64,000 nucleotides of DNA. Origin: Anaerostipes faecalis. GTDB taxonomy: Bacteria > Bacillota > Clostridia > Lachnospirales > Lachnospiraceae. Below the pieces are notes generated by a model. That model was given only the letters and a program-made list of their open reading frames with translations. It searched no databases and had not been told where the DNA came from. Of the stretch, positions 1 through 9,028 are shown piece by piece. The stretch lies in assembly GCF_018982945.1 (NCBI RefSeq), contig NZ_JABRXE010000001.1, positions 496,001 to 560,000 of the forward strand, given 5' to 3'. The translations under genes and the position numbers were made by a program. Numbering within the stretch: position 1 is the first letter of the stretch; each line of letters opens with the position of its first letter.

Positions 1-816
1 CTAAAGCATGACAGGGAAAGCAGTAAGGATGCTTCCTGGGCTATTCTTACAACAGATACAAAACCGAAAGAAGCAGCAGTTGTTGTTGAGGTTGCAGGAA
101 AAGAAGTGACGATTGCAGGAATGTGTAAAGGATCAGGAATGATTCATCCGAATATGGGTACAATGCTTGGTTTTATTACAACAGATGCGAATATTGAAAA
201 ATCACTGCTTTTGGAATTGCAGAGAGAATTGATTGAGGATACTTTTAATATGATTTCCGTAGATGGAGATACATCTACCAATGATACTGTATTTGTTATG
301 GCAAATGGTATGGCTGAAAATGCGAAAATTACAGAGAAAAATGCAGATTATAATGCATTTAAGGAAGGTCTTTTATATGTAAATCAGGCATTGGCCAAGC
401 AGATTGCAGCAGATGGTGAAGGATGTACCAGATTATTTGAAGTTCATGTGGCAGGTGCGGATACAAAAGAAAATGCTAAGATTCTTAGTAAATCTGTGGT
501 CACATCCAGTCTTACAAAAGCAGCTATTTATGGAAAAGATGCCAACTGGGGAAGAATTCTTTGTGCGCTAGGTTATTCAGGAGTTGAATTTGATCCTGAA
601 AAGGTTGATATTACTTTAAAAAGTGAAGCAGGCTCTGTTGATATTGTAAAAGATGGAATAGCCACAGATTATTCTGAGGACTACGCAACAGAAATTCTTT
701 CAGGAGATGTGGTAACAGCAGATATTGATGTACATAATGGAAATAAAGAAGCAACTGCATGGGGATGTGATCTGACACATGATTATGTCAGCATCAATGC
801 AGACTATAGATCATAA
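1..816 (+). CDS. argJ: ArgJ, bifunctional ornithine acetyltransferase/N-acetylglutamate synthase (5' end missing)
   Basis: The gene is open from the first base of the window, so the N-terminus lies outside; 271 residues are visible. ArgJ transfers the acetyl group from N-acetylornithine to glutamate, recycling acetyl groups in arginine synthesis; some members also use acetyl-CoA. The visible part carries the family self-cleavage region [14 protein letters not shown] at about residues 42-55. Cleavage is expected before the Thr, which becomes the nucleophile of the beta chain. The usual residue before that Thr is Ala; here it is Gly. The C-terminal half contains the conserved [14 protein letters not shown] block. 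argB follows after 14 bases, then argD, so this is the distal part of an arg operon whose promoter is outside the window. Whether it is mono- or bifunctional cannot be read from sequence. Confidence 0.96.
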   Translation, partial: LKHDRESSKDASWAILTTDTKPKEAAVVVEVAGKEVTIAGMCKGSGMIHPNMGTMLGFITTDANIEKSLLLELQRELIEDTFNMISVDGDTSTNDTVFVMANGMAENAKITEKNADYNAFKEGLLYVNQALAKQIAADGEGCTRLFEVHVAGADTKENAKILSKSVVTSSLTKAAIYGKDANWGRILCALGYSGVEFDPEKVDITLKSEAGSVDIVKDGIATDYSEDYATEILSGDVVTADIDVHNGNKEATAWGCDLTHDYVSINADYRS

Positions 817-830
817 AAAGGAGAAAAAAG

Positions 831-1739
831 ATGACTCAGAAACAGTTAAATGTAATTGAAGAATCCCAGGAAAAAGCGAAAGTTTTAATTGAAGCATTAC
901 CATATATCCGTAGATTTAATAACTGCTATGTTGTTGTAAAATACGGAGGAAGTGCAATGAAAGACAAAGAATTACAAAAAAGTGTGATTCGTGATGTGGC
1001 ACTGTTAAAACTGATTGGTATGAAACCTATTATCGTACACGGTGGAGGAAAAGAAATCAGTAAGTGGGTACGTATGTCTGGAAAAGAACCTGAATTTTAT
1101 CATGGTTTACGTGTAACTGATAAAGAAACTATGGAAGTGGCAGAAATGGTACTTTTTAAAGTGAATCAGCAGCTTGTTGCCATGATGGCAGAAATGGGTG
1201 TAAAAGCAGTTGGATTATCAGGAAAAGATGCGGAAATGATTCGTGTCAAGAAAAAAGAGATGCCAGGAAAAGATCTGGGATATGTTGGAGAAGTAACAGA
1301 AGTTAATACAGAACTTTTGGAAGCATTGATTGAAGATGATTTTGTCCCTGTAATTTCCCCAATCGGACTGGGTGAAAATTATGAAGGATATAATATTAAT
1401 GCAGATGATACTGCATGTGCAGTTGCCACTGCATTAAACGCAGAAAAACTGGTATTTTTAACTGATATAGAAGGTGTATTTGTTGATCCTGAAGATAAAT
1501 CAACTTTAATTTCTGAAATGGATCTGGCACAGGCAAGAGAGTTTATTGACAATGGGGTTGTTGGAGGAGGAATGCTTCCAAAACTGAACAACTGCATTGA
1601 TGCGATTGAGAATGGTGTTGCAAGAGTCCATATTCTGGATGGACGTGTTCACAACTGTCTGTTGCTGGAATTTTTCACAGAAAAAGGTATTGGAACAGCT
1701 ATTTTGAAAGAACCGTTATTTGATAAACCATTATTTTAA
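831..1739 (+). CDS. argB: ArgB, acetylglutamate kinase
   Basis: Phosphorylates N-acetyl-L-glutamate with ATP, the second step of the acetylated arginine pathway, in the cytoplasm. The 302 residues match the usual family length. The amino-acid-kinase fold is shown by the N-terminal phosphate loop [12 protein letters not shown] (about residues 35-46), the GGGKEIS loop near residue 71 and the C-terminal VGGGMLPKL substrate and feedback-site region. An AAGGAG ribosome site precedes the ATG. It sits between argJ and argD with gaps of 14 and 12 bases, so it is co-transcribed. The N-terminal extension before the kinase core is typical of arginine-sensitive hexameric enzymes; feedback inhibition is therefore inferred, not shown. 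An ArgR gene lies 60 kb away in this window. Confidence 0.98.
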   Translation: MTQKQLNVIEESQEKAKVLIEALPYIRRFNNCYVVVKYGGSAMKDKELQKSVIRDVALLKLIGMKPIIVHGGGKEISKWVRMSGKEPEFYHGLRVTDKETMEVAEMVLFKVNQQLVAMMAEMGVKAVGLSGKDAEMIRVKKKEMPGKDLGYVGEVTEVNTELLEALIEDDFVPVISPIGLGENYEGYNINADDTACAVATALNAEKLVFLTDIEGVFVDPEDKSTLISEMDLAQAREFIDNGVVGGGMLPKLNNCIDAIENGVARVHILDGRVHNCLLLEFFTEKGIGTAILKEPLFDKPLF

Positions 1740-1751
1740 TTAGGAGGAATT

Positions 1752-2942
1752 ATGACACAAAAGGATTATATGAACCAGGGAGAACAGTACATATTAAAAA
1801 CATATAATCGTTTTCCAGTGGTTTTTGAAAAAGGAGAAGGAGTCTATTTATATGATGTGGATCATAAGAAATATTTAGACTTTGGTGCTGGAATTGCAGT
1901 GTTTGCATTGGGTTATGGAAATCAGGCTTATAATAATGCGTTAAAAGATCAGATTGACAAACTGATTCATACTTCCAATTTATATTATAATATTCCTGCA
2001 GTAGAAGCAGCAAAAAAAATTGTGGAAGCTTCTAAGATGGAAAAAGTATTTTTTACCAATAGTGGGACAGAGGCAATTGAAGGAGCTTTGAAGGTTGCAA
2101 GAAAATATGCATATAATAAAGATAATTCTAAAGATTATGAATTTATTGCAATGAATCATTCTTTCCATGGAAGAAGCCAGGGAGCATTATCGGTTACAGG
2201 AAATGCACATTATCAGGATGGATTTGTGCCAGAGCAGTTCCGTGCAGTATTTGCAGAGTATAATAATCTGGAAGATGTGGTTTCAAAAATTACAGATAAG
2301 ACATGTGGAATTATTTGTGAGGTCGTACAAGGTGAAGGGGGAATTTATCCTGCTGATCCAGAGTTCCTTGAAGGATTAAGAAAAGTCTGTGATGAAAAAG
2401 ATATTCTTCTGATTTTTGATGAAGTGCAATGTGGAATGGGTCGATGCGGATCCATGTTTGCACATGATCTTTATGGTGTAAAACCTGATGTACTTGCCGT
2501 GGCAAAGGCATTAGGATGCGGAGTTCCGGTTGGTGCATTTGTTGTGAATAAAAAAGCAGATGGTGCACTGGTTCCTGGGGATCATGGTACAACTTATGGA
2601 GGCAATCCATTGGCTTGTGCAGCAGTGAATGCAGTGTTTGACCAGTTTGAAGAATTGAAGATTCCAGAACATGCAAGGGAAATCGGTTCTTATCTTTTTG
2701 AAAAACTGGAAGAGCTGAAAGACTCATATGATTTTATTACGGCACATCGTGGTATTGCATTGATGCAGGGGCTTGAATTTGCACCTGAAAAACCGGTAGG
2801 TGAAATTGTTAAAAAAGCTTTGGAAAAAGGGTTGATTCTTATTTCGGCAGGAAATAATGTAATCCGATTTGTTCCGCCGCTTGTTATTGAAAAAGAACAT
2901 GTGGATGAAATGATAGAAATCCTGAAAGAAAGTTTTGAATAA
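1752..2942 (+). CDS. argD: ArgD, acetylornithine aminotransferase
   Basis: PLP-dependent class III aminotransferase converting N-acetylglutamate semialdehyde to N-acetylornithine with glutamate as amino donor. Its 396 residues are the normal length. The substrate-binding NSGTEAIEGALK block lies at about residues 103-114, IFDEVQCGMGR binds the cofactor near residue 221, and the Schiff-base lysine is in VAKALGCGVPVG near residue 250. The ribosome site TAGGAGG lies 7 bases before the ATG. It is the third gene of argJ-argB-argD. ArgD-type enzymes can also serve as succinyldiaminopimelate aminotransferases in lysine synthesis; the arg neighbours make the arginine role the main one. Confidence 0.97.
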   Translation: MTQKDYMNQGEQYILKTYNRFPVVFEKGEGVYLYDVDHKKYLDFGAGIAVFALGYGNQAYNNALKDQIDKLIHTSNLYYNIPAVEAAKKIVEASKMEKVFFTNSGTEAIEGALKVARKYAYNKDNSKDYEFIAMNHSFHGRSQGALSVTGNAHYQDGFVPEQFRAVFAEYNNLEDVVSKITDKTCGIICEVVQGEGGIYPADPEFLEGLRKVCDEKDILLIFDEVQCGMGRCGSMFAHDLYGVKPDVLAVAKALGCGVPVGAFVVNKKADGALVPGDHGTTYGGNPLACAAVNAVFDQFEELKIPEHAREIGSYLFEKLEELKDSYDFITAHRGIALMQGLEFAPEKPVGEIVKKALEKGLILISAGNNVIRFVPPLVIEKEHVDEMIEILKESFE

Positions 2943-3023
2943 AGAGAAATGAATAGAAAAAATCTTCATGGAAAAACTAATGGATATGAAAAAAGTCTGA
3001 GTTTAGAAATGGAGGTTTTTTTT

Positions 3024-3461
3024 ATGTTTGGATTTATTATTGCATTGATTTCCGGAATGTTAATGAGTATACAAGGGGTCTTTAATACGGAAGTAACAAA
3101 ACAAAGCAGTATATGGACAGCAAGTACATTTGTGCAATTTACAGGATTTCTCGCATGTATTCTGATTTGGCTGTTTACGGAAAGAGATCAAAGCTTTATG
3201 ATGCTTGCCAAAGTATCACCTAAATATCTTTTATTGGGAGGAATTTTTGGTGCAGGTATAACATTTACAGTCATAAAAAGTGTTGCTGCACTTGGACCGG
3301 CACAGTCTGCCATGATGATTGTGTCATCACAGATTATTGCTTCCTATCTGATTGAAGTGTTTGGACTGTTTGGGGTTGAAAAGTCCGGCTTTCAATGGAT
3401 GAAAATAGCAGGAGTTGTTTTGTTCGTAGCAGGTATTATAATATTTAAATGGAAATCTTAA
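3024..3461 (+). CDS. Small DMT-type inner-membrane protein (YdcZ/DUF606 family)
   Basis: A 145-residue, very hydrophobic protein with about five membrane segments, beginning MFGFIIALISGMLMSIQG. The segment SMQG/SIQGVFNT at the N-terminus and the ending FVAGIIIFKWK match the YdcZ (DUF606) branch of the drug/metabolite transporter superfamily, whose members are half-size and work as dimers or pairs. The start is set by GGAGG at 3011-3015; an upstream ATG at 2949 lacks a ribosome site and would add a non-hydrophobic tail. It follows argD by 81 bases in the same direction and may be read from the arg promoter. The substrate is unknown; an amino-acid efflux role is only a guess from context. Confidence 0.82.
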   Translation: MFGFIIALISGMLMSIQGVFNTEVTKQSSIWTASTFVQFTGFLACILIWLFTERDQSFMMLAKVSPKYLLLGGIFGAGITFTVIKSVAALGPAQSAMMIVSSQIIASYLIEVFGLFGVEKSGFQWMKIAGVVLFVAGIIIFKWKS

Positions 3462-3468
3462 ATATCAC

Positions 3469-3497
3469 TTGTAAAGTAATATTATTTTAGTTACAAT
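3469..3497 (+). promoter_or_regulatory. Candidate sigma-A promoter for the comEA-TCS-comEC cluster
   Basis: TTGTAA at 3469-3474 and TACAAT at 3492-3497 are separated by exactly 17 bases. They lie in the gap between the DMT gene and the comEA-like gene, with the expected start about 45 bases before its start codon. Confidence 0.5.
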
Positions 3498-3546
3498 AAT
3501 AGATAGATTTTCATGTTCCGAACTCTTTGTAATGACCGGGAGGTTT

Positions 3547-4110
3547 ATGTTGTTAAAAAGAGTCCAGATAGTTATTGTTTTACTGTCGTTTTTCACTCTT
3601 TTGACAGGGTGCGCGGATACGTCAGATGTAAAGATTCGACAGGAGAAGACGACAGCGGCCAGTTCGTCTGTGCAGGAATCGAAGATTTATGTCTATATCT
3701 GCGGTCAGGTGAAGCAGCCAGGAGTATATCGTTTTCCTAAGGATGCAAGGATTGTGTCAGCTGTAGAAGCAGCAGGAGGATTTACTTCAAAGGCCTCAAT
3801 AGAAAGCATTAATCAGGCAGAAAAGATGAAAGACGGACAGCAGATTTATGTACCATCAAAGAAAGAGACCAGTAAGAGTGTACCAGAAAAACAGGGAAAT
3901 ATAGAGACATCCAAATCTGGAAAGATCGATATTAATACTGCAGGAAAGGAAGAATTGATGACATTGCCTGGAATAGGAGAATCCAAGGCACAGTCCATCA
4001 TTTCATATAGAGAGGAACATGGTCCTTTTTCAAATGCCGAAGATATTATGAAAATCCAGGGGATAAAAGAGGGAATCTATGATAAATTAAAAGACAAAAT
4101 AACAATTTAA
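3547..4110 (+). CDS. comEA: ComEA-like DNA-binding lipoprotein (SLBB + helix-hairpin-helix)
   Basis: ComEA binds double-stranded DNA outside the membrane and hands it to ComEC during transformation. The 187 residues begin with a signal segment ending in the lipobox LLTGC, so this copy is predicted to be a lipoprotein rather than the membrane-anchored form of Bacillus. An SLBB domain follows (IYVYICGQVKQPGVYRFP, about residues 50-67), then the tandem helix-hairpin-helix DNA-binding domain IDINTAGKEELMTLPGIG to the end. The start is uncertain: GGGAGG at 3538-3543 is 3 bases before ATG 3547 and 6 bases before TTG 3550; an ATG at 3532 is the longest option. The response regulator gene follows by 20 bases and comEC lies three genes on, consistent with one operon. 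Confidence 0.85.
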   Translation: MLLKRVQIVIVLLSFFTLLTGCADTSDVKIRQEKTTAASSSVQESKIYVYICGQVKQPGVYRFPKDARIVSAVEAAGGFTSKASIESINQAEKMKDGQQIYVPSKKETSKSVPEKQGNIETSKSGKIDINTAGKEELMTLPGIGESKAQSIISYREEHGPFSNAEDIMKIQGIKEGIYDKLKDKITI

Positions 4111-4130
4111 AATATATAGAGGTGTGAAAA

Positions 4131-4820
4131 ATGAGAAAGGTATTAGTTGTTGATGATGAAAAATCAATCGTTAAAGGACTTAAATTCAGCCTTGAGCAAG
4201 ATGAAATGCAGGTTGATTGTGCCTACGATGGTGAAGAAGCATTGGCAATGGCCAAAGAAAAAAAGTATGATATTATCCTTTTGGATGTTATGCTTCCGGG
4301 ATTAACAGGATTTGAAGTGTGTCAGGCAATTCGTGAATTTTCTAATGTTCCAATTATGATGCTGACAGCTAAGGGTGAGGATATGGATAAGATCCTTGGA
4401 TTGGAATATGGTGCGGATGATTATATTACAAAACCATTTAACATTCTTGAGGTGAAAGCCAGAATCAAGGCGATTATGCGTCGAAGTGCACATCATGATG
4501 CCCATGTGGAAGAATCACCAAAAGTTATAGAGTCAAGAGGTCTGAAGATTGACTGCGAGAGTCGGAGAGTTCATATTCATGGTAAAGAGGTGAATTTGAC
4601 AGCAAAAGAATTTGATTTGCTGGAATTATTAGTGTTTCATCCAAACAAGGTATATAGCAGAGAAGATTTGCTAAATACTGTATGGGGATATGATTATCCG
4701 GGAGATGCAAGAACTGTCGATGTGCATATACGTAGACTGAGAGAAAAGATTGAAGTTAATCCAGGTGTACCGGATTATGTACATACAAAGTGGGGGGTAG
4801 GTTACTATTTTCAAGCGTAA
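4131..4820 (+). CDS. OmpR/PhoB-family response regulator
   Basis: A 229-residue transcription factor with an N-terminal receiver domain and a C-terminal winged-helix DNA-binding domain. The acidic pocket VVDDE (residues 6-10), the phospho-acceptor Asp52 in LLDVMLPG, Thr in MMLTAKGED and Lys in ITKPFN are all present. The winged helix ends in DYVHTKWGVGYYF. Its ribosome site is AGGTG at 4120. The partner histidine kinase starts within 30 bases or overlaps it, and a GerMN lipoprotein and comEC follow. The order regulator-kinase-GerMN lipoprotein resembles mtrA-mtrB-lpqB of Actinobacteria, though the families are not shown to be orthologous. Target genes cannot be read from the sequence. Confidence 0.95.
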   Translation: MRKVLVVDDEKSIVKGLKFSLEQDEMQVDCAYDGEEALAMAKEKKYDIILLDVMLPGLTGFEVCQAIREFSNVPIMMLTAKGEDMDKILGLEYGADDYITKPFNILEVKARIKAIMRRSAHHDAHVEESPKVIESRGLKIDCESRRVHIHGKEVNLTAKEFDLLELLVFHPNKVYSREDLLNTVWGYDYPGDARTVDVHIRRLREKIEVNPGVPDYVHTKWGVGYYFQA

Positions 4821-4848
4821 GAAGGACAGGTTCGCCTTCTTACATAGT

Positions 4849-6249
4849 ATGCAGTTTATCGTATTAATTGCGGTATTTTCTCTATCCGTGTTTATTTCAG
4901 TATTATTTAGCAAATTCTTAAATGACGGTTATAGTGAAAAAGTACTGGATCAGAAGATAGATCATATTGAAAACCAGTGTAAATGGCTGGGCAATCAGGT
5001 AGTTGGAGTTGATTTTATTTTAGATGGCAGCTCCAACTCTCTTTCTACGCAAACAGACCAGCTGGCTGCCAGTATGAACGGGCGAATCATAGTCATAAAA
5101 AGTAATTATAAAATCATAAAAGATACTCATACAGATTTTCAGGACAGATATTTTTTGAATAAGGATATTCTGAAGATTATGGATGGTAAAAAGAAACGTA
5201 TTGTCAGAGAAAAAGGCGATTATGCAGAAGTCATGGTTCCTATTGTGTCAGAGGCAGAAGGTAGAGATGATGTTTTAGGAGCAGTAATCTGTACTGTTCC
5301 TCAGAAGGATATTATGGCTGCAATTTCTGACATGAGCGAAAGAAGGAATATGCTTTTGGTTGCATTTATTATCTTCGGGTTGTCTTTTTCTGTAGTTTTA
5401 AGTTATTTGCTTACAAGAGATTTTCGTAAGATTCAGAAAGATGTTGACTATATTGCTGCAGGTCATGAAGATGCTTCTGTCGGGGAGTCAGGTTTTACTG
5501 AAGTCCAGGAAATTGTACATCGTTTTAACGAGATTTTGTCCAGGATGCAGACCTTAGAGGATTCCAGGCAGGAATTTGTATCCAATGTATCTCACGAGCT
5601 GAAGACACCAATGACATCTATGAAAGTTCTGGCGGATTCACTTCTTCAGCAGGGTGATCAGGTTCCGGTTGAATTGTATCGGGAATTTATGGAAGATATT
5701 GTTGCGGAAATTGACAGGGAGAATGTGATTATTTCAGACCTGCTGTCGCTTGTTAAAATGGATAAAAAGGCAGCAAAACTGGAGATTTCAAATGTGAATA
5801 TCAATGACCTGCTGGAAATTATCATGAAACGATTGAAACCTATTGCAAAGCAGCGTAATATCGAGCTGATTTTTGAAAGTTTTCGACCGGTAACAGCAGA
5901 AATCGATGAAGTAAAATTGACACTGGCACTTTCTAATATTATAGAAAACGGAATCAAGTATAATAAAGATGATGGATGGATACGTGTGACACTGAATGCT
6001 GATCATAAATATTTTTATGTGAAGGTAGCTGATTCAGGTGTCGGTATTCCGGAAGATTGTCAGGACAAAGTTTTTGACAGATTCTTCCGTGTTGACAAAG
6101 CAAGATCCAGAGATACCGGAGGAACGGGACTCGGTCTTGCCATTGCTCATAATGCTGTACTGATGCACAATGGTGAAATCAAACTTTACAGCAAGGTGGG
6201 AGAGGGAACAACATTTACCTTTAGAATTCCTTTAAAATACAACGTATAG
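4849..6249 (+). CDS. Membrane sensor histidine kinase (HAMP, HisKA, HATPase)
   Basis: 466 residues from the first ATG. A first membrane segment (residues 2-22), an extracytoplasmic domain of about 145 residues and a second membrane segment (about 172-190) precede a HAMP linker. The phospho-accepting His is near residue 249 in SNVSHELKTPMTS. The ATP-binding domain has N box NIIENGIKYN, G1 DSGVGIP and G2 GTGLGLAIAHN. It presumably phosphorylates the preceding regulator. The start is doubtful: ATG 4849 has no ribosome site. The frame is open back to 4801, and ATT at 4807 lies 5 bases after a G-rich ribosome-like stretch; it would restore a positively charged FKRKKDRF leader before the first membrane helix. 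No ATG, GTG or TTG lies between. Confidence 0.93.
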   Translation: MQFIVLIAVFSLSVFISVLFSKFLNDGYSEKVLDQKIDHIENQCKWLGNQVVGVDFILDGSSNSLSTQTDQLAASMNGRIIVIKSNYKIIKDTHTDFQDRYFLNKDILKIMDGKKKRIVREKGDYAEVMVPIVSEAEGRDDVLGAVICTVPQKDIMAAISDMSERRNMLLVAFIIFGLSFSVVLSYLLTRDFRKIQKDVDYIAAGHEDASVGESGFTEVQEIVHRFNEILSRMQTLEDSRQEFVSNVSHELKTPMTSMKVLADSLLQQGDQVPVELYREFMEDIVAEIDRENVIISDLLSLVKMDKKAAKLEISNVNINDLLEIIMKRLKPIAKQRNIELIFESFRPVTAEIDEVKLTLALSNIIENGIKYNKDDGWIRVTLNADHKYFYVKVADSGVGIPEDCQDKVFDRFFRVDKARSRDTGGTGLGLAIAHNAVLMHNGEIKLYSKVGEGTTFTFRIPLKYNV

Positions 6250-6261
6250 GAGGATGACATC

Positions 6262-6780
6262 ATGATGAAAAAGAAAAAAATTATAGCTTTTTTGTGCTGT
6301 CTTTGTCTAATGTTTGTATTTTCGGGATGTCGGTCAGAGAAGAAAACAAAGAAAACAGATAAGCAAGAAGGAGTGGCTGTTTACTATACTGATAAAGACT
6401 GTACTCGTTTAATTTCTGTGAAAAAGAAAATTTCATCTACAGATAATCGACAGCAAAAAGTGGAACTTCTCTTAAAAGAGATGCAGACCAACCGTAAAGA
6501 CAGCATGTATAAATCAGCAATTCCCAAAAGAGTAATTATGAACAACGTGACAGTCAGCAGTAATGTTGTTTCTATTGATTTTTCAACGGGATATAAGAAA
6601 ATTGCGGAAAACGAAGATTTAATTTGTCGTGCAGGGATTGTTTATACACTGACTCAGCTGGAGGATATTAATTATGTGTCTTTTTCTGTTTCCGGGAAAG
6701 CTATGCTGGATACGGATGGAAAAGCTATTGGAGCTTTAGGACGTGACAGTTTTGTCTTTGGTGAACTGCCAATGAAATGA
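6262..6780 (+). CDS. GerMN-domain lipoprotein
   Basis: A 172-residue exported lipoprotein. The N-terminus has five lysines, a hydrophobic core and the lipobox VFSGC, so lipidation is predicted at Cys23. The rest fits one GerMN (sporulation/spore germination) domain, with segments VSSNVVSIDFSTGYK and AGIVYTLTQLEDINYVSFSV typical of that fold. GGAGG at 6249 precedes two adjacent ATG codons. It follows the histidine kinase by 12 bases and precedes comEC by 4 bases, so it is tightly operonic. By analogy with LpqB it may modulate the sensor kinase at the outer face of the membrane; this is inference. A direct role in germination is also possible. Confidence 0.85.
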   Translation: MMKKKKIIAFLCCLCLMFVFSGCRSEKKTKKTDKQEGVAVYYTDKDCTRLISVKKKISSTDNRQQKVELLLKEMQTNRKDSMYKSAIPKRVIMNNVTVSSNVVSIDFSTGYKKIAENEDLICRAGIVYTLTQLEDINYVSFSVSGKAMLDTDGKAIGALGRDSFVFGELPMK

Positions 6781-6784
6781 TTTT

Positions 6785-8965
6785 ATGAAAAACAGACCGA
6801 TGGTTTTAATATTTGCCGGATGTATGACCGGTGTGGCCGCTGTGTGGAATGAAATGTCCATAACAGCGGTTTTTTATTTTCTTTTGTCAGCTATCGTTTT
6901 CGCTGTTCTTATCAGAAAAAGTAAAAATTATCTGTTAATCATTGCCGGTCTGTGTCTGGGATTATCAGTCATGGGAATGCAGAAATATTCGGCACAGAAG
7001 GAATGGATGAAAGTCTTAAATGAACAGCAGAATTATTATCAATCAGAAGTTATTAAAGTGACAAATAGAGACAAAGGTCTCACCTGCCTTTTAAAACGGC
7101 AGGGATATGAAGGGAAAATTCTCCTTTATTATTCCGGGGATGAAGATATTTATCCTGGAGATAAAATAGGCGTATGGGGGTCTCTGGAATTTTGGGAGAA
7201 CAGTTCTAATCCTGGAGAGTTTTCGTTGAAAAACTATTATCTTAGCAAGGGAATTTATTTCACATCTTTTTCAGATCATATTCAAATCTTAAATTACAGT
7301 TCCGGTGGAATGGAATACTATTTTATGAAGTGCCGGCAGTATTTCAAGGATCAAATTCAAAAACAGTACTCTAAAGATACGATTCCGTTAGTACAGGGGA
7401 TGCTTCTTGGAGATAAATCAGAAATTTCGGATGTCCAGAAAGATGAATTCAGAGAAAGTGGATTGATTCATTTATTAGCAGTCTCAGGGCTTCATATTTC
7501 CATGGCAGGAAGAAGTATTTATAATATTCTCCGAAAAATGGGAATCAACTTTCTTATAAGCAGTTTTGTAGGATTTTTAACGGCAGGATTTTATTGTATC
7601 CTTACAGGACTTTCTGTTTCAGCAATTCGTGCATGGATTATGCTAGGAGTATATTTTCTGGCACAAATAACAGGGAGACCATATGATCTTCTATCAGCAG
7701 GTGCTTTTGCAGGTATTTTATTACTGCTGAAAAGACCGTTTTATATTTTGGATACAGGATTTTTATTATCATTTACAGCTGTTTTTACTATCGGATCTAT
7801 TCAGCAGATGGAAAATCAATATAAAAATTATGTTCAGAAATTTCTAAATAGTGTAAAGTTTCCGTTGTATATTCAGATGGGAATGTTGCCAATGATGATT
7901 TACATTCAGTATGAATCGCCGGTTTTATCATTTCTTTCCAATTGTGTGGCAATACCTGTTGCATCTATGGCATTTGAAATTGCTGTATGTTTCTTGTGGG
8001 TACCATATGTTCCTATACATCGAGTATCAGATACAATGTTCCGTTTTGTAATCTGGTTATCAAGGCTGAAATATGGAATGATTACTGTCGGAAAAGTACC
8101 ATTGTTTTGGGTGTTTATTTATTATGGAATATTAGGCATTATAATCAATGGAAATTTAAAAAAGAATTTTACTTTTAAAATGATTGGGATTTATTCAGGA
8201 ATCCTTATTCTTCTGATAACACCAATGATTCGTATGCCGGCAATTGTTTTCATGGATATTGGGCAAGGGGATTGTGTGATGATGAATACAAAAGGCGGCA
8301 TGGTAGTGATAGATGGTGGAAGTTCAAGTAAGGATCATGTTGGGAAGTATCAGATGTTACCATGTCTGAAATATTATGGGTATCGTAAAGTGAAAATTGC
8401 AGTTATAACACATTTGGATTCAGATCATTATTCTGGGATTCTGGAATTACTGGAAATGGGGAAAATAGAATACCTTGGACTTCCTGCGGTGCCGAAAGAT
8501 CAAAATTACATGAAAATAGAAAAAATAGCTGAAAGGATGAATGCCAAAGTATTTTATTTATCAAAAGGAAATAAGATATCTGGTCAGGATTTTTATCTGG
8601 ATATCATTCACCCTCAAAAGAATAGTTCTCTAGAGAAAAATGCAGCTTCACTGGTGATGCAAGGAGAAGTATTTGGATATAAAATTTTACTTACCGGGGA
8701 TGTGGAAAAAGAAGGAGAAAAAGTACTGAAGGAAGAAGGACTTAAAAATACAGAGATAGTAAAAATTGCACATCATGGCTCAAAAAATTCTACCTCTAAG
8801 GAATTTCTGGATATTGTAAAGCCTTTGACAGGGATTATTTCATGTGGAAAAAATAACAGATATGGACACCCTCATCAGGAGGTGATGAAAAGATTAAAGG
8901 AATATCATATAAAGATTCGAAGAACGGATCAAGAAGGTGCAGTTATAATAAAAGGACGAAATTAG
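6785..8965 (+). CDS. comEC: ComEC/Rec2 DNA-uptake channel
   Basis: Membrane channel that takes single-stranded DNA into the cytoplasm during natural transformation. The 726 residues show the full architecture: an N-terminal membrane and OB-like region (DUF4131, about residues 1-170), the multi-span competence domain with LIHLLAVSGLHISMAG near residue 228, and a C-terminal metallo-beta-lactamase domain with THLDSDHYSG, LLTGDVEKEGE and IAHHGSKNS. The metal-binding residues expected for a nuclease-like domain are therefore present. It follows the GerMN gene by 4 bases and precedes holA. A complete comEC and a comEA in one cluster suggest that DNA uptake genes are maintained; pilus and comF/dprA genes are not in this window. 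Confidence 0.95.
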   Translation: MKNRPMVLIFAGCMTGVAAVWNEMSITAVFYFLLSAIVFAVLIRKSKNYLLIIAGLCLGLSVMGMQKYSAQKEWMKVLNEQQNYYQSEVIKVTNRDKGLTCLLKRQGYEGKILLYYSGDEDIYPGDKIGVWGSLEFWENSSNPGEFSLKNYYLSKGIYFTSFSDHIQILNYSSGGMEYYFMKCRQYFKDQIQKQYSKDTIPLVQGMLLGDKSEISDVQKDEFRESGLIHLLAVSGLHISMAGRSIYNILRKMGINFLISSFVGFLTAGFYCILTGLSVSAIRAWIMLGVYFLAQITGRPYDLLSAGAFAGILLLLKRPFYILDTGFLLSFTAVFTIGSIQQMENQYKNYVQKFLNSVKFPLYIQMGMLPMMIYIQYESPVLSFLSNCVAIPVASMAFEIAVCFLWVPYVPIHRVSDTMFRFVIWLSRLKYGMITVGKVPLFWVFIYYGILGIIINGNLKKNFTFKMIGIYSGILILLITPMIRMPAIVFMDIGQGDCVMMNTKGGMVVIDGGSSSKDHVGKYQMLPCLKYYGYRKVKIAVITHLDSDHYSGILELLEMGKIEYLGLPAVPKDQNYMKIEKIAERMNAKVFYLSKGNKISGQDFYLDIIHPQKNSSLEKNAASLVMQGEVFGYKILLTGDVEKEGEKVLKEEGLKNTEIVKIAHHGSKNSTSKEFLDIVKPLTGIISCGKNNRYGHPHQEVMKRLKEYHIKIRRTDQEGAVIIKGRN

Positions 8966-9028
8966 ATGCTGAAAAATACTATAATATATGATAACATACT
9001 ATTACAAAAGTTGAAGTGAGTGAATGAA

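Noticed and set aside
2311-2727. Long antisense frames over argD, pyrB, rel, dxs and other genes
   Set aside because: They have low-complexity composition, no ribosome sites, and lie opposite well-recognised genes.
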